Both the position numbers and the translations under genes were made by a program. The notes beneath the pieces were generated by a model, which was not told the DNA's origin, did no database searches, and saw only the letters and a program-made list of their open reading frames with translations. Below, piece after piece: positions 45,537 through 55,261 of a DNA stretch of 64,000 bases (the stretch's first letter is position 1; the number at the start of each line of letters is the position of its first letter). This DNA comes from Cohnella lupini (GTDB taxonomy: Bacteria > Bacillota > Bacilli > Paenibacillales > Paenibacillaceae). The stretch is taken from assembly GCF_003386205.1 (NCBI RefSeq), contig NZ_QRDY01000008.1, forward strand, positions 1-64,000, written 5' to 3'.

Positions 45537-45610
45537 ATTTGCCAAGATTCTAATTGTACCTTAAGTTACTTCGCCTGAGACTAATACAGACACAGTTTGG
45601 AGAGGGAAAA

Positions 45611-48370
45611 ATGGAACTTCCATCAGAGCTGGCTTCGATATTTCGGATCAGACAAAAGTCATATAAAATGGTGTTAATTCTTTCGATAGTTAAAGAGTTT
45701 AAAGAAAACCACAGTAAGCAATTATCTATACAGAAGGTTGCTGAGCGATTTTTAACATACTATAGAGATGCTCATGCTAATGGCCTGAATGTGGATTCTC
45801 CTCCTAGTGGAATAGCTTTAAGTTGGTATGATTTTACGGCTGCTCAGACAAAGGCATTACTGAAAACCCCTATTGATGCTCTTTCTTCTATCCTAAATAG
45901 TTCAACTGAGACAATTAGTTTTAAACCTGAAATTTGGGATACATTAAATACTCAAACACTTAGCGAATTAGAAAGCTACGCCACAACTGAGTTGAATAAC
46001 TATAACGCCCACATAGCCTCAAATTCATCCCAAGGATCTCCTCTTCGAGATGCATTATCGCAGATACTAAATCATTATTCGCAAGCAAAAACAGAGACAT
46101 TCGCTAACCATTCCCTCGGAACATTGGTTAGACAGACCATTCCTGAATATATAAGATCTTTCCTTTATATAGATCATAATTACAAAATTCAAGGCTCGAT
46201 AGGCCAAGGGAATTGGGCAACTATTCCCTGGATAGCTATCTTGGATAAGAGAAACACGGAAACGACTCAGCAGGGTGAATATGTGGTGTACTTATTCGCC
46301 GAGGATATGAGTTCGGTCTATTTGACTTTGAATCAAGGTGTGACCGTACCGACAAGAGAAAAAGGTAGAAGAGATGGTTACCGGTACTTGGAACAAAAGG
46401 TAGAAGCGATGAGGGAGCAGTTAACTTTAGAGGGCTTACAAAAAGATTCTAATATACAGCTGACATCAAGTGGAATTGGCCGAGACTACCAAGTTTCAAC
46501 TGTTGCCTATATAAAGTATGATCGTGAGAACTTGCCAGACGAGGATCAGTTATTATCTGATTTACAGAATGTAATGGAAAATTACAAACAGTATATGGCA
46601 GGTGTGACAAGGCCAACAACGCTGCCTGTATTTAAGTATACTATGGCCTATCTGTACTACGGACAAGGCATTATCAATTACTTAGGAAGTCACCAATCCT
46701 CATCCATACCCATAACTGAATTAATCTCTAATCAATCCATTGTTCTCAAATCTGGTGAAGATGCCAAACATGCCAAAGAAAGAATTCAACATGTAGGGAG
46801 AGCGCTGCAGGAGTTGGGGCTACTTATTCACGAGAATGGCAATTATTTGTTAACTACTCAAGGTACGACCTATTTTCAAGAAATGAATGATAGCATTTGG
46901 AAGTTAAGCACGGAGCAAAGCCAAATTCTCAGGGAACACCTAGAAGCTAGTCGAGAAAGTAATGCCACAACCCTAGTGAATGTTATTAATTTAGCAATAT
47001 CTTTGGCGCAGGAATTAGACACATTTACCTTTATTCAATTTAAAGATGTATTTATCTCCGGTATGGGCATTGAAGAAGAGTGGAGCAACGTAACTCAAGA
47101 CAATAGAACCCGCTTCATGCTCAATTGGCTTGAGGAATTACTATATATCGTAAAAACGAATGATGAGTATAGATTCCAAGCACAAGAGGAGGTAGAGCCT
47201 ATGGATATGTTATCGGTACCGGAGAGAATCACAGCCATTAAAACTTATATTCGGAGTCAGGGTTTCTACTATCCTAATGCTTTAATTGAGAATCTGTATT
47301 TATCTTTCAAAACCAAACCATTTGTGATTCTTGCTGGTGTGTCAGGGACCGGAAAAACAAAATTGGTTAAACTATTTGCCGAGGCATTGGGAGCAACGAG
47401 AGACAATAATCAGTTTTGTTTGATCCCCGTCCGTCCGGATTGGAGTGACCCCTCGGATCTTCTTGGCTATAAAGACTTAACGGGAGCATTCCGTCCAGGG
47501 CGGTTATCAGAAGTGCTGGTCGAAGCGTCGAAAGAAAGTAATCGACATAAGCCGTATTTCATTTGCCTAGATGAAATGAATTTGGCGAGGGTGGAGCATT
47601 ACTTCAGTGATCTTCTCAGTGTTATTGAGACGCAAGAATGGAAGAACGATCGAATTGTGACCCACCCGCTAATTCAGAGTAATTCACTCTCAGTCGATGA
47701 TCAGTCTGTTTACGGAAACTTGAGTCTTCCTGATAATGTTTATTTACTGGGCACGGTGAATATGGATGAAACGACGCATCCGTTCAGTAAGAAAGTATTA
47801 GACCGAGCGAATACAATTGAATTTAATTTTATTGATCTTGAACAATATCCTATAGGTATAGATCCAATCACAGAAGTTCTTTCTTTAACAGCACCCAATT
47901 CGTTTTTGAGAAGCGACTACCTGCAACTTGTTGATGTTTATGAAGACGAAAAAAAGTTAGTCGAAACGGCAACAAAGAAGCTTGTAAAAGTGAATGGTAT
48001 ATTGGAGCAAATTCACTCGCATGTTGGCTTTCGTATTAGAGATTCAGTGTGTTTCTATATGATCTATAACAAGAGATTTCAATTAATGAGTGATAATGAA
48101 GCGTTTGATCTTCAACTACTGCAAAAAATTCTCCCTCGTGTTCAAGGAAGTAATACTACAGTTAAGCGTGTTCTATTGCTGCTAATGCAAGAAGCTCTCG
48201 GAAGAGTGATCACTATCAATCAATACGAGGAAGATGCAACGGAGCTCATTAAAAATTGGCTAACTATTGATACTGGAGAGTCGGCTACTTACCCGCACAG
48301 TGCTCGCAAAATAGCCTTCATGATACGGAGGTTAGAGGAAGATGGATTCACCTCCTATTGGCTCTCTTAA
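45611..48370 (+). CDS. McrB-like AAA+ ATPase with MrcB_N-type DNA-binding domain
   Basis: 919 residues. An N-terminal helical region is followed by an MrcB_N (DUF3578)-like module (about 185-340; GSIGQGNWATIPWIAI and VVYLFAEDMSSVYLTLNQG). The C-terminal McrB-type AAA+ motor (about 565-900) has Walker A GVSGTGKTK near 577, Walker B FICLDEMNLARVEHYFSD near 652 and sensor GTVNMDETTHPFSKKVLDRA near 715. ATG 45611 follows GAGAGGG. The 3' end overlaps the nuclease gene by 29 nt. It should be the motor of a two-part modification- or phage-responsive restriction system. Confidence 0.88.
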   Translation: MELPSELASIFRIRQKSYKMVLILSIVKEFKENHSKQLSIQKVAERFLTYYRDAHANGLNVDSPPSGIALSWYDFTAAQTKALLKTPIDALSSILNSSTETISFKPEIWDTLNTQTLSELESYATTELNNYNAHIASNSSQGSPLRDALSQILNHYSQAKTETFANHSLGTLVRQTIPEYIRSFLYIDHNYKIQGSIGQGNWATIPWIAILDKRNTETTQQGEYVVYLFAEDMSSVYLTLNQGVTVPTREKGRRDGYRYLEQKVEAMREQLTLEGLQKDSNIQLTSSGIGRDYQVSTVAYIKYDRENLPDEDQLLSDLQNVMENYKQYMAGVTRPTTLPVFKYTMAYLYYGQGIINYLGSHQSSSIPITELISNQSIVLKSGEDAKHAKERIQHVGRALQELGLLIHENGNYLLTTQGTTYFQEMNDSIWKLSTEQSQILREHLEASRESNATTLVNVINLAISLAQELDTFTFIQFKDVFISGMGIEEEWSNVTQDNRTRFMLNWLEELLYIVKTNDEYRFQAQEEVEPMDMLSVPERITAIKTYIRSQGFYYPNALIENLYLSFKTKPFVILAGVSGTGKTKLVKLFAEALGATRDNNQFCLIPVRPDWSDPSDLLGYKDLTGAFRPGRLSEVLVEASKESNRHKPYFICLDEMNLARVEHYFSDLLSVIETQEWKNDRIVTHPLIQSNSLSVDDQSVYGNLSLPDNVYLLGTVNMDETTHPFSKKVLDRANTIEFNFIDLEQYPIGIDPITEVLSLTAPNSFLRSDYLQLVDVYEDEKKLVETATKKLVKVNGILEQIHSHVGFRIRDSVCFYMIYNKRFQLMSDNEAFDLQLLQKILPRVQGSNTTVKRVLLLLMQEALGRVITINQYEEDATELIKNWLTIDTGESATYPHSARKIAFMIRRLEEDGFTSYWLS

Positions 48371-50753
48371 TCAAAATGTCGAGCTTCTTCGAGTGGAAAC
48401 AAACTTATTTAATGTATACATCCAAGGTAAACCGTTTCATACAACGGTAGAATCATTGCAGTTTCATAGATCGGAAGACAACCAACTCATTCAAGCAAAG
48501 ATCCAGGTCGTGCCTCTCTCTTCTAAGGTTAGTGTGGATAGAAATCTAACATTTAACCCTGAGTCTAAGCAGATTGAGGATTGGAGCATTGGACAACCAA
48601 GTTGGCCAGTATTTTTTGAGACTCAACAATATGAAATTGTCATCGAGAAAAGGCAGGAATGCTCCATTTCTTTTTATCATGAAAATATACTCCTGAGACA
48701 GGCAGTTAAACCCCTGGGTAATATGATACTATCAGGGATCCTTAACTTCCAGAACGAAGTTGGGCTTACAGAGTTTGAATTACGATTAGACGGTCTGGCA
48801 ATACTGCGGGTTCAGCTTGAAATCTTTCCTTCTAAAATGGATTACAAAACGGATTATCAAATGATCATAAACGATGTAAATCAGCAAATCTATAATTTGT
48901 CCTTTGACTTCTTGCGTAAAACCTATAATTTAACAGGTTTACGAGAAACGAGAAATCAAAGTATAACTGAGTACTTTACAATCCTGCAGCATATTTTTCG
49001 GCAATTGATTCATGCTGTTGAACGAATCAACCATTCTCCCCATACTAGACCTCAAATTCAAAGACGTATGGTTGAAGCATCAAAAGTGAAGAAAACGGGT
49101 AAAGAAAATATCTCTTTTCTATCCAAACGCTCTAACCTACTGGTAGCTGACAATAAAAGTGGTTTTATTTCTATTGAAGGCAAGCATTATTATCCAAGTC
49201 ATGGATTAGAGTCCAAAAGATATTTAAGCTATGATACTAACGAGAACCGGTTTATACGCTGGGTTCTTATTCGCATTTCTAAAAAACTGAATGAATTGCG
49301 CGTGCGATTGAACATGAAAGAACGACTTAAGGATCCAATCTTACTTAAAAAAATAAGCAATATGCAGTCTCAATTGCTAAGATTGTTGAAGTTGGATTTC
49401 TTAGATGTAGGGGAGATGAGGCAGCTTTCCGTCTCACTAGTCCTTCAAATGGCGCCAGGGTATCAAGAGGTCTATCGAACCTACTTAATGCTATTAAAGG
49501 GCCTCTCAATACAAAGTGACCTGTTTCGATTGTCCATGAAAGATCTTGCGCAGCTATATGAGTACTGGTGTTTCCTTAAGATTCATGATCTGCTAAGTAG
49601 AAAATACGAACTGATCAACCAAGATATCATAAAGGTAAATCGCACTGGTATTTTCGTAACACTGGATAAAACGCAGAAAGCTAAGATGGTTTACAAGAAT
49701 CCCGGGAATGGGGAGATCTTTACTTTATATTACAACTCACTTCCTAAAGGTGAGAAAACACCGACATTGAAACAAAAACCTGACAATGTGCTCACACTGA
49801 AAAAGAACGACTCGTCATCAGAATATAAGTATATTTTTGATGCGAAATATCGTATTGACCCTGCTTATGAGGGTACGCCATATCAAAGAGATTACAAAAC
49901 CGCTGGCCCGGTCGAATCGGATATTAATACGATGCATCGTTACCGAGATGCAATTGTGTATTCGGAAGGAAACGGAAGGGAACTAGAACGCAGCATGTTT
50001 GGTGCTTACGTATTATTTCCCTATCACAACGAAGATCAATTTAGGGAACATAGGTTTTATAAGAGTATAGAGCTCATTAATGTGGGGGCATTTCCGTTCC
50101 TTCCTAATTCCACGCAGCTTATGGAAGATTTTTTAGATGAAATCATATTGGATAGTCCTGAGAAGGCTTATGAAAGATCTACTCGTCCACGAGGAACAAA
50201 GGATTACTATCTGAATAAATTCGCAGGCAAGAATGTACTTGTGGGTTCATTAAGAGATGCTTCTCAATTAGGAGATGCACTGAGTAATGGTTACTACCAT
50301 GTGCCGCTTGAGAATATTACCGATCATAAGCTATTAACGCAGCTTGAGTATGTAGCTCTTTATCAGTCTAAAAAGAAATTTGAATCCACTGGTGAAACGG
50401 GTATCCACTGGTACGGAAAAATTATTGACTGGAAAGTGCTTCGTCGCAAAGAAATAACTGAACGGCCAGCCAGACGTGGTACAGAAGAAAATCTGTATGT
50501 GAAATTTACTGTAGGTGAATGGCAACGGCGTTCTAAACCAATCATTTCTGGTGGTCGGGGGATATATACATTGCTGTACACTTCTAAATACATATTTGAT
50601 CGTGCACTTGAAATTTCTGAGCTCAAGTTGGAGAACGACGAGGATCTGGCAACTTGGAGGGAACAACGAAGACTTGGACCTGTTAATGTTGAACTGAACC
50701 ATAACCAGGTCGATCTGGCTAGTGAGATTACGGGAATAAGAAGTCGTGATTAA
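48342..50753 (+). CDS. DUF2357/PD-(D/E)XK nuclease, McrC-like partner
   Basis: 803 residues. A DUF2357-like N-terminal region (about 60-330) precedes a PDDEXK_7/DUF524-type nuclease (about 395-560: LAQLYEYWCFLKIHDLL, Asp in KQKPDNVLTL, and DAKYR near 500, the D-x-K core). A C-terminal module (about 620-790; YVALYQSKKKF, GIHWYGKIIDWKVL, YVKFTVGEWQ) reads like a PUA/EVE-type fold but I cannot assign it. Overlap with the ATPase gene by 29 nt shows obligate pairing, as for mcrB and mcrC. Confidence 0.82.
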   Translation: MDSPPIGSLNQNVELLRVETNLFNVYIQGKPFHTTVESLQFHRSEDNQLIQAKIQVVPLSSKVSVDRNLTFNPESKQIEDWSIGQPSWPVFFETQQYEIVIEKRQECSISFYHENILLRQAVKPLGNMILSGILNFQNEVGLTEFELRLDGLAILRVQLEIFPSKMDYKTDYQMIINDVNQQIYNLSFDFLRKTYNLTGLRETRNQSITEYFTILQHIFRQLIHAVERINHSPHTRPQIQRRMVEASKVKKTGKENISFLSKRSNLLVADNKSGFISIEGKHYYPSHGLESKRYLSYDTNENRFIRWVLIRISKKLNELRVRLNMKERLKDPILLKKISNMQSQLLRLLKLDFLDVGEMRQLSVSLVLQMAPGYQEVYRTYLMLLKGLSIQSDLFRLSMKDLAQLYEYWCFLKIHDLLSRKYELINQDIIKVNRTGIFVTLDKTQKAKMVYKNPGNGEIFTLYYNSLPKGEKTPTLKQKPDNVLTLKKNDSSSEYKYIFDAKYRIDPAYEGTPYQRDYKTAGPVESDINTMHRYRDAIVYSEGNGRELERSMFGAYVLFPYHNEDQFREHRFYKSIELINVGAFPFLPNSTQLMEDFLDEIILDSPEKAYERSTRPRGTKDYYLNKFAGKNVLVGSLRDASQLGDALSNGYYHVPLENITDHKLLTQLEYVALYQSKKKFESTGETGIHWYGKIIDWKVLRRKEITERPARRGTEENLYVKFTVGEWQRRSKPIISGGRGIYTLLYTSKYIFDRALEISELKLENDEDLATWREQRRLGPVNVELNHNQVDLASEITGIRSRD

Positions 50754-50799
50754 AAGAATATAACATTCGTTTAATTTCTGCTGGAGGAAGTGTTTTATT

Positions 50800-51675
50800 A
50801 TGATTACCTTAGACAATTTTTTTAGTGGTCTTGGGGCAACATTAATCATTTCTATTTTTGGAGTATTTATAGCTTCATTTCCTTTGTTTTCTTTGACAGT
50901 CGAGGAGAAACCTCTAATAAACAATAATATTAGATTATTCAGAAGGGTAATCTTAGAGATTGTGGCTCTTTTATTATTTTTATTAATGTCTGTAAATCTA
51001 ATTAACTTCAAATTGAAAGATCACATAAGTATAAATGAGTTCCCTTATATTTCAAATTATGTATATGCTAATTACTTTGTGGTTGCAGGCGTTTTCGTTT
51101 TGCTGATACTGTTCCCAGCGTTCATCCTGATAAGAAATAATATTAGATTTAGAAATTATATATTTAACAAAATCCGATTGCTCAAAAATATAAGAAGGAT
51201 AGCATCAATAACTATTTTTCTAATGTTTGTAATAATATTTTATATCTATTTGTTTGCTCCTTTCCTTTGTGTAGGGTACTTATTAAATTTATTTTTATTT
51301 TTTTTAGGTCAGCAATATAAAATTGAAGCAGCGACAACAACAGACGTACTATTTGAGCTATTCTCATTACCAGGAGTGGTAGCATTCACTTTTATTTTGC
51401 TGTATCTCATCCTATATTTCTTTGTAAGGGTAATTTATAAGCAACTGTTTGCATTTCGAAAATTAATTGGATATTCAAAAGTTACGGCAACTATTCATTT
51501 AACAAATGGATCTAAGTTAGACAACAAAACGATAGTTAGGCCAAGTATCGATGGTTCAATTTTATTATGCGATACGGGAGACAATAGTAAAAAAATACTT
51601 TTACCCAAACAAAATATTTTATATATAGAGTTTGTGATAAAGCATATTACTTTGCATACTGAAACTGATAATTGA
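50800..51675 (+). CDS. Five-helix membrane protein of unknown function in the defence cassette
   Basis: 291 residues, not recognised. Membrane helices lie at about 10-30, 48-68, 88-110, 140-165 and 195-220, followed by a soluble C-terminal beta-rich domain of about 70 residues (KVTATIHLTNGSKLDN...ILYIEFVIKHITLH). Very AT-rich, like the three genes before it. It starts 46 nt after the McrC-like gene on the same strand. By position it could be a membrane effector or a sensor of the restriction system; that is inference only. Confidence 0.7.
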   Translation: MITLDNFFSGLGATLIISIFGVFIASFPLFSLTVEEKPLINNNIRLFRRVILEIVALLLFLLMSVNLINFKLKDHISINEFPYISNYVYANYFVVAGVFVLLILFPAFILIRNNIRFRNYIFNKIRLLKNIRRIASITIFLMFVIIFYIYLFAPFLCVGYLLNLFLFFLGQQYKIEAATTTDVLFELFSLPGVVAFTFILLYLILYFFVRVIYKQLFAFRKLIGYSKVTATIHLTNGSKLDNKTIVRPSIDGSILLCDTGDNSKKILLPKQNILYIEFVIKHITLHTETDN

Positions 51676-51707
51676 TGGAAACTCCATATGTTTTTTGGTG
51701 AAAACCA

Positions 51708-51782
51708 ATGAGCTTCGTCTGGCGCTTGAAAGTCGATATGCCTCCGGCGATGGTACCGGCAGCGAATAAAGTCATCGTGTAG
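51708..51782 (+). pseudogene. Possible 3' tail of a truncated gene upstream of the Nudix gene
   Basis: A GC-richer stretch reads MSFVWRLKVDMPPAMVPAAN and then four residues to a stop that abuts the Nudix ribosome-binding site (AGGAAAGG from 51781). The composition matches the chromosome rather than the AT-rich island, so it may be the end of a gene whose 5' part was lost at the island's right edge. Too short to identify. Confidence 0.3.
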
Positions 51783-51792
51783 GAAAGGCGAT

Positions 51793-52188
51793 GTGAAGCG
51801 GATGATCGAAGTGGCTGCGGCTATTATAGAGAATGAGCAAGGGCAAATCCTGATCGCGAGACGGAGAAACGGCAAGTCCCAAGCGGGGATGTGGGAGTTT
51901 CCCGGTGGAAAGATTGAAACGGACGAAACTCCGGAAGCATGCTTGATTCGGGAGCTACGGGAAGAGATGGGAATCAAGATCGAGCCATATGCATGGTTCG
52001 GCGATAACGAGCATGACTATGGGACGGTTCGCATCAAGCTGATTGCTTATCTCGCGAAATATTCGCATGGTGAAATTCGCTTAGTGGACCACGACGAGTA
52101 TCGGTGGACGAATCGCGAAGAGCTTGGAGAGTATGAGTGGGCTCCGGCTGATGTTCCTTTTGTGGTGCAGTTGAGCGAAAAAAGTTGA
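51793..52188 (+). CDS. Nudix hydrolase, MutT/8-oxo-dGTPase type
   Basis: 131 residues with a complete Nudix box GKIETDETPEACLIRELREE followed by MGI (about residues 40-62), preceded by the MWEFPGG strand. It probably hydrolyses oxidised nucleoside triphosphates. GTG 51793 (8 nt from AGGA) or ATG 51802 may be the start. GC-richer than the genes on either side. Confidence 0.9.
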   Translation: MKRMIEVAAAIIENEQGQILIARRRNGKSQAGMWEFPGGKIETDETPEACLIRELREEMGIKIEPYAWFGDNEHDYGTVRIKLIAYLAKYSHGEIRLVDHDEYRWTNREELGEYEWAPADVPFVVQLSEKS

Positions 52189-52291
52189 ATTAGCTGACCG
52201 AGTATTAACACTCTCGCATCTAGTGTTTAGACAGGCCAATATTGGGTAACTTCAATATCATTAGGGTATTGGAGGGATAGATATATCTAAT

Positions 52292-52864
52292 ATGGATGTA
52301 AAGAATAATGAAGCTGAGATCATTAGCGACATGTCGAGAATATTAAGAGATACTTATGGCAGCGAGAAGTTTCTGAAAATATTTCAGTGCTTTATTCAAG
52401 AAGTGAAAATCTTAACCCAATACAGACCGGATGACCAAAATGAAATGATTATGGATTTCATTGGATTGGCACGTATAGCATGCAGTGAGACATGGAGTTG
52501 TCCCAATTGTCTTAAGAAGTATGAATTTCGGCATTGTTACGGCGACCTGGACAAAACCATACACGCAATAGAAATTAACTGTGACCTATGCGGGGATAAT
52601 TTTACTTTTACGGAGAACGACGATACGATATCGTACTTTAATTCTCACGTATTTAATAAAGTTAATAATCTGAGAAGCTGGGGCAAAGGCTTAGACATTA
52701 AGCTTTTCTCAAACCTAGCAAGTGCTGCAATGCTAACCGTTGATAGTTCTAGCGGAAGGCCAGTTCTCTGGTTGGACAGGCAAAGAGTCAAATCCGTTAA
52801 AGAGGTTGATAGGTACTGGAAGTGGGCAAAGAATGAGTGGAAAAGGCGCTGTGAACAATCATAA
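52292..52864 (+). CDS. Hypothetical protein with a four-cysteine zinc-ribbon
   Basis: 190 residues, family not recognised. CPNC (near 70) and CDLC (near 98) could chelate zinc in a rubredoxin-like knuckle pair. GGAGGG lies about 17 nt upstream, far for ATG 52292, so the true start is uncertain. AT-rich and followed by its own terminator; probably another accessory gene of the island. Confidence 0.65.
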   Translation: MDVKNNEAEIISDMSRILRDTYGSEKFLKIFQCFIQEVKILTQYRPDDQNEMIMDFIGLARIACSETWSCPNCLKKYEFRHCYGDLDKTIHAIEINCDLCGDNFTFTENDDTISYFNSHVFNKVNNLRSWGKGLDIKLFSNLASAAMLTVDSSSGRPVLWLDRQRVKSVKEVDRYWKWAKNEWKRRCEQS

Positions 52865-52878
52865 TCATCTCGTCTGAG

Positions 52879-52909
52879 AGAACCATCCGTATTTAGGGTG
52901 GTTCTTTTT
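52879..52909 (+). terminator. Intrinsic terminator after the zinc-ribbon gene
   Basis: AGAACCATCC (52879-52888) pairs with GGGTGGTTCT (52896-52905, one G-T pair) and is followed by TTTT. Confidence 0.85.
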
Positions 52910-53002
52910 AGCTTTTTTTCATATTCCAGAAAAGGAAGGTTTTGTCGTTAGAGATGTCGAATTTACAAAGATCACACAACCTAGATTAAAGGAGAAAATG
53001 TA

Positions 53003-53761
53003 ATGGCAAGGAAAAGCGCGGATAAGAAGCGGGAAGAGGCATATAAATCTTTAATTGGTTTAGTGTTTATTGGATCACTTTCAATTACGTATTACATTTC
53101 CAAATCAGCTACAGCAGCCGTCATAGTTGGTCTCTGTGCCCTAGGAACGCTGATTGCGGTCAATTTAATCCAACATCAGAAAAGGGAAAACAGATTGAAG
53201 CAATCGGGTATTGCCGAAATCGACAAAATGGACGGAATTATTTTCGAGAGGTATCTTCAACAGCTATTCAAAGCTCAGGGCTATCAAGTAGAAGTCACTC
53301 AGGCTATCGGAGATTTCGGCGCCGATCTGATTATGGTGAAGAACGGGATCAAGATAGTCGTGCAAGCCAAGAGACATGCAAGCAATGTGGGCATTAAGGC
53401 TGTCCAAGAAGCGCAGGCTGCGATTGCGCATTACGGCGCATCTGAAGCTTGGGTCGTAACGAATAGCAACTACACGGATGCTGCCTATCAATTGGCTAAA
53501 TCGAATCAAGTGAAGCTCATTAACCGAGAAGCGTTAATCGAAATGATACTCTCTTCCACTACCGGTACAACTCAAGATTTGAGTCGGATACAGACTGCTG
53601 CTACGGTAGAAGCTTTGGCGCAAAGCGGGAATGATTTAATAGAGACAAATAATAAACTCTGTAAACGCTGCGGGAGTACTCTTGTTCTTCGCAAAGGTCC
53701 CAAAGGGCCTTTCTACGGATGTACTAGTTTCCCGAAATGCAGATATACAACGCAATCATAG
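53003..53761 (+). CDS. Second membrane-anchored Mrr-like nuclease, with topoisomerase-type zinc finger
   Basis: 252 residues: two N-terminal membrane helices (about 15-33, 37-54), an Mrr-cat domain (about 75-180; FERYLQQLFKAQGY, Asp in GDFGADLIMV, QAK in IVVQAKRH) and a C-terminal topoisomerase-like C4 zinc finger (CKRCGSTLVLRKGPKGPFYG with two more Cys in CTSFPKC). The zinc finger suggests direct DNA binding. It starts after AAAGGAG and is 12 nt upstream of the SUFU-domain gene, with which it may be co-transcribed. Confidence 0.85.
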   Translation: MARKSADKKREEAYKSLIGLVFIGSLSITYYISKSATAAVIVGLCALGTLIAVNLIQHQKRENRLKQSGIAEIDKMDGIIFERYLQQLFKAQGYQVEVTQAIGDFGADLIMVKNGIKIVVQAKRHASNVGIKAVQEAQAAIAHYGASEAWVVTNSNYTDAAYQLAKSNQVKLINREALIEMILSSTTGTTQDLSRIQTAATVEALAQSGNDLIETNNKLCKRCGSTLVLRKGPKGPFYGCTSFPKCRYTTQS

Positions 53762-53773
53762 GAGGAAGCCCAC

Positions 53774-54508
53774 ATGACCAATGAATATTCCAAATCAGGA
53801 GATCCCATCTACCGCTACAAGGACAAAGAGACGGGCTGGAGGCCGCCGACATACGGAGAAGAGGGCTGGAGCGAGAAAATCGAGGAGCATATGGAGCGGT
53901 ATTACGGTACTGTGGATTCTGTTTTTCACGAGGTCCTGTCCGACTTCATACATATCGATGTTCATCACATCAAGCCGTCCGCTCGTCATCCCTATCATGT
54001 CTTATTTACGACGGGAATGAGCTATCTACCGATGAATACCCCGGAAGGTAGGGAAGATTATCGTTTTGCCGAGTTAATGGTGTGTTTGCCGCCGGAGTGG
54101 CAGATATCGGATGAAGCTTTCAAGAATCAATCTAACTACTGGCCGGTTTATTGGCTGAAAATGCTGGCAAGGTTACCGCATGAACACCATACGTGGTTGG
54201 GACAAGGGCATACGATTCCGAACGGTGATCCGGCAGAACCTCTCGCGGACAATACGGCAATGGACGGAATCATTTTACTTCCTCCGATTAGAGTAGAAGC
54301 GGGATTCCATACTTTGCGAATGAACGAGGAGGATAGCGTCCGCTTTTACAGTTTGATCCCTCTCTACGGCGAGGAAATGAACTTTAAATTGAATAAAGGC
54401 TCGGATGCGCTGACGGATAAGTTCGATAAACAGGGGATTAGCGAGTTGGTGGATATCGGGAGGAAAAATACGTGTAAACGTTCTTGGTTCTCCTTTTGGA
54501 AAGGTTAA
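53774..54508 (+). CDS. Suppressor-of-fused (SUFU) domain protein
   Basis: 244 residues. A SUFU-family core (about 25-215) is suggested by VFHEVLSDFIHIDVHHIKPS, YHVLFTTGMSYLPMNTP and the ELMVCLPPEWQ strand, with WLKMLARLPHEHHTWLGQGH in the middle. Bacterial SUFU proteins are widely seen as immunity proteins in toxin loci. AGGAGG precedes the ATG; the 12-nt gap from the Mrr-like gene suggests an operon. No partner toxin is visible, so the role is open. Confidence 0.8.
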   Translation: MTNEYSKSGDPIYRYKDKETGWRPPTYGEEGWSEKIEEHMERYYGTVDSVFHEVLSDFIHIDVHHIKPSARHPYHVLFTTGMSYLPMNTPEGREDYRFAELMVCLPPEWQISDEAFKNQSNYWPVYWLKMLARLPHEHHTWLGQGHTIPNGDPAEPLADNTAMDGIILLPPIRVEAGFHTLRMNEEDSVRFYSLIPLYGEEMNFKLNKGSDALTDKFDKQGISELVDIGRKNTCKRSWFSFWKG

Positions 54509-54560
54509 AGCGAAATAAACGCGGTTAGTTATTACGAACTCTACACCCAGGAGATGGAGC

Positions 54561-55016
54561 ATGAATATACGATTAGCAGTGGAAGAGGACGTAGATGCCC
54601 TGATCCGGATGAGATGGGATTTCACTTTGGAGCATCAGCCCGAAGTAGAAGGCGATTACCGACTATTTTCTAAGGAATGCAGAGAATTCCTCACGGCAGC
54701 GATCCAAGGGGATCGTTGGTATATTTGGGTTGCTGAAGTAGATGGGAGTCTCGTTTCGCACGTATACATTCAATTGATTGATAAGGTGCCAAGACCCGGG
54801 CGCATCACGTATCCATTCGCTTTCATGACGAATGTATATACACATCCCGAATATCGGTCGCAAGGAATTGGAAGTCGGATCCTGCAGAAGTTACAGGAAT
54901 GGGCGGCGGAAAAAAAGTACGAATTCATTATCGTGTGGCCAAGCGATGAGAGCAGGAACTTCTACGGAAGGAATGGTTATACGCTCTGTAATGATCCGAT
55001 GGAGCTTGTGTTGTGA
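54561..55016 (+). CDS. GNAT-family N-acetyltransferase
   Basis: 151 residues. GNAT fold with the acetyl-CoA-binding segment TNVYTHPEYRSQGIGSRIL (Q/RxxGxG/A near 100) and a C-terminal FYGRNGYTL strand. CAGGAG precedes ATG 54561. The substrate is unknown. Followed by a weak terminator and then by repeats. Confidence 0.85.
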   Translation: MNIRLAVEEDVDALIRMRWDFTLEHQPEVEGDYRLFSKECREFLTAAIQGDRWYIWVAEVDGSLVSHVYIQLIDKVPRPGRITYPFAFMTNVYTHPEYRSQGIGSRILQKLQEWAAEKKYEFIIVWPSDESRNFYGRNGYTLCNDPMELVL

Positions 55017-55092
55017 CATTTCAAACATTTATGTTGAGGCTACGGATCTGGATGGAACGCGCCAGATAGCATATAACAGCAAATTGCCTAAG

Positions 55093-55120
55093 GGGAGAGG
55101 GCCATTTTCGGCTCTCTTTT
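55093..55120 (+). terminator. Probable terminator after the GNAT gene
   Basis: GAGAG-GGCC and GGCTCTC around ATTTTC, followed by TTTTG; short and slightly imperfect. Confidence 0.55.
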
Positions 55121-55261
55121 GTGTGCTAAGAATTTATAAAATTTAGCGCTACCTTAATTTGAGGAGGGGCGCTATAAGGAAGTTGGGGAGCGCGCCAACG
55201 GTCGAAGTAAGCGTTCATGGTAGGGCTAAGCAACCAACCAACCTTCGGGACCCTCGCGTAA

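Noticed and set aside
44486..51780. Prophage or insertion sequence as the source of the AT-rich island
   Set aside because: I see no integrase, transposase, phage structural gene or terminal inverted repeat; only composition and gene remnants support transfer.
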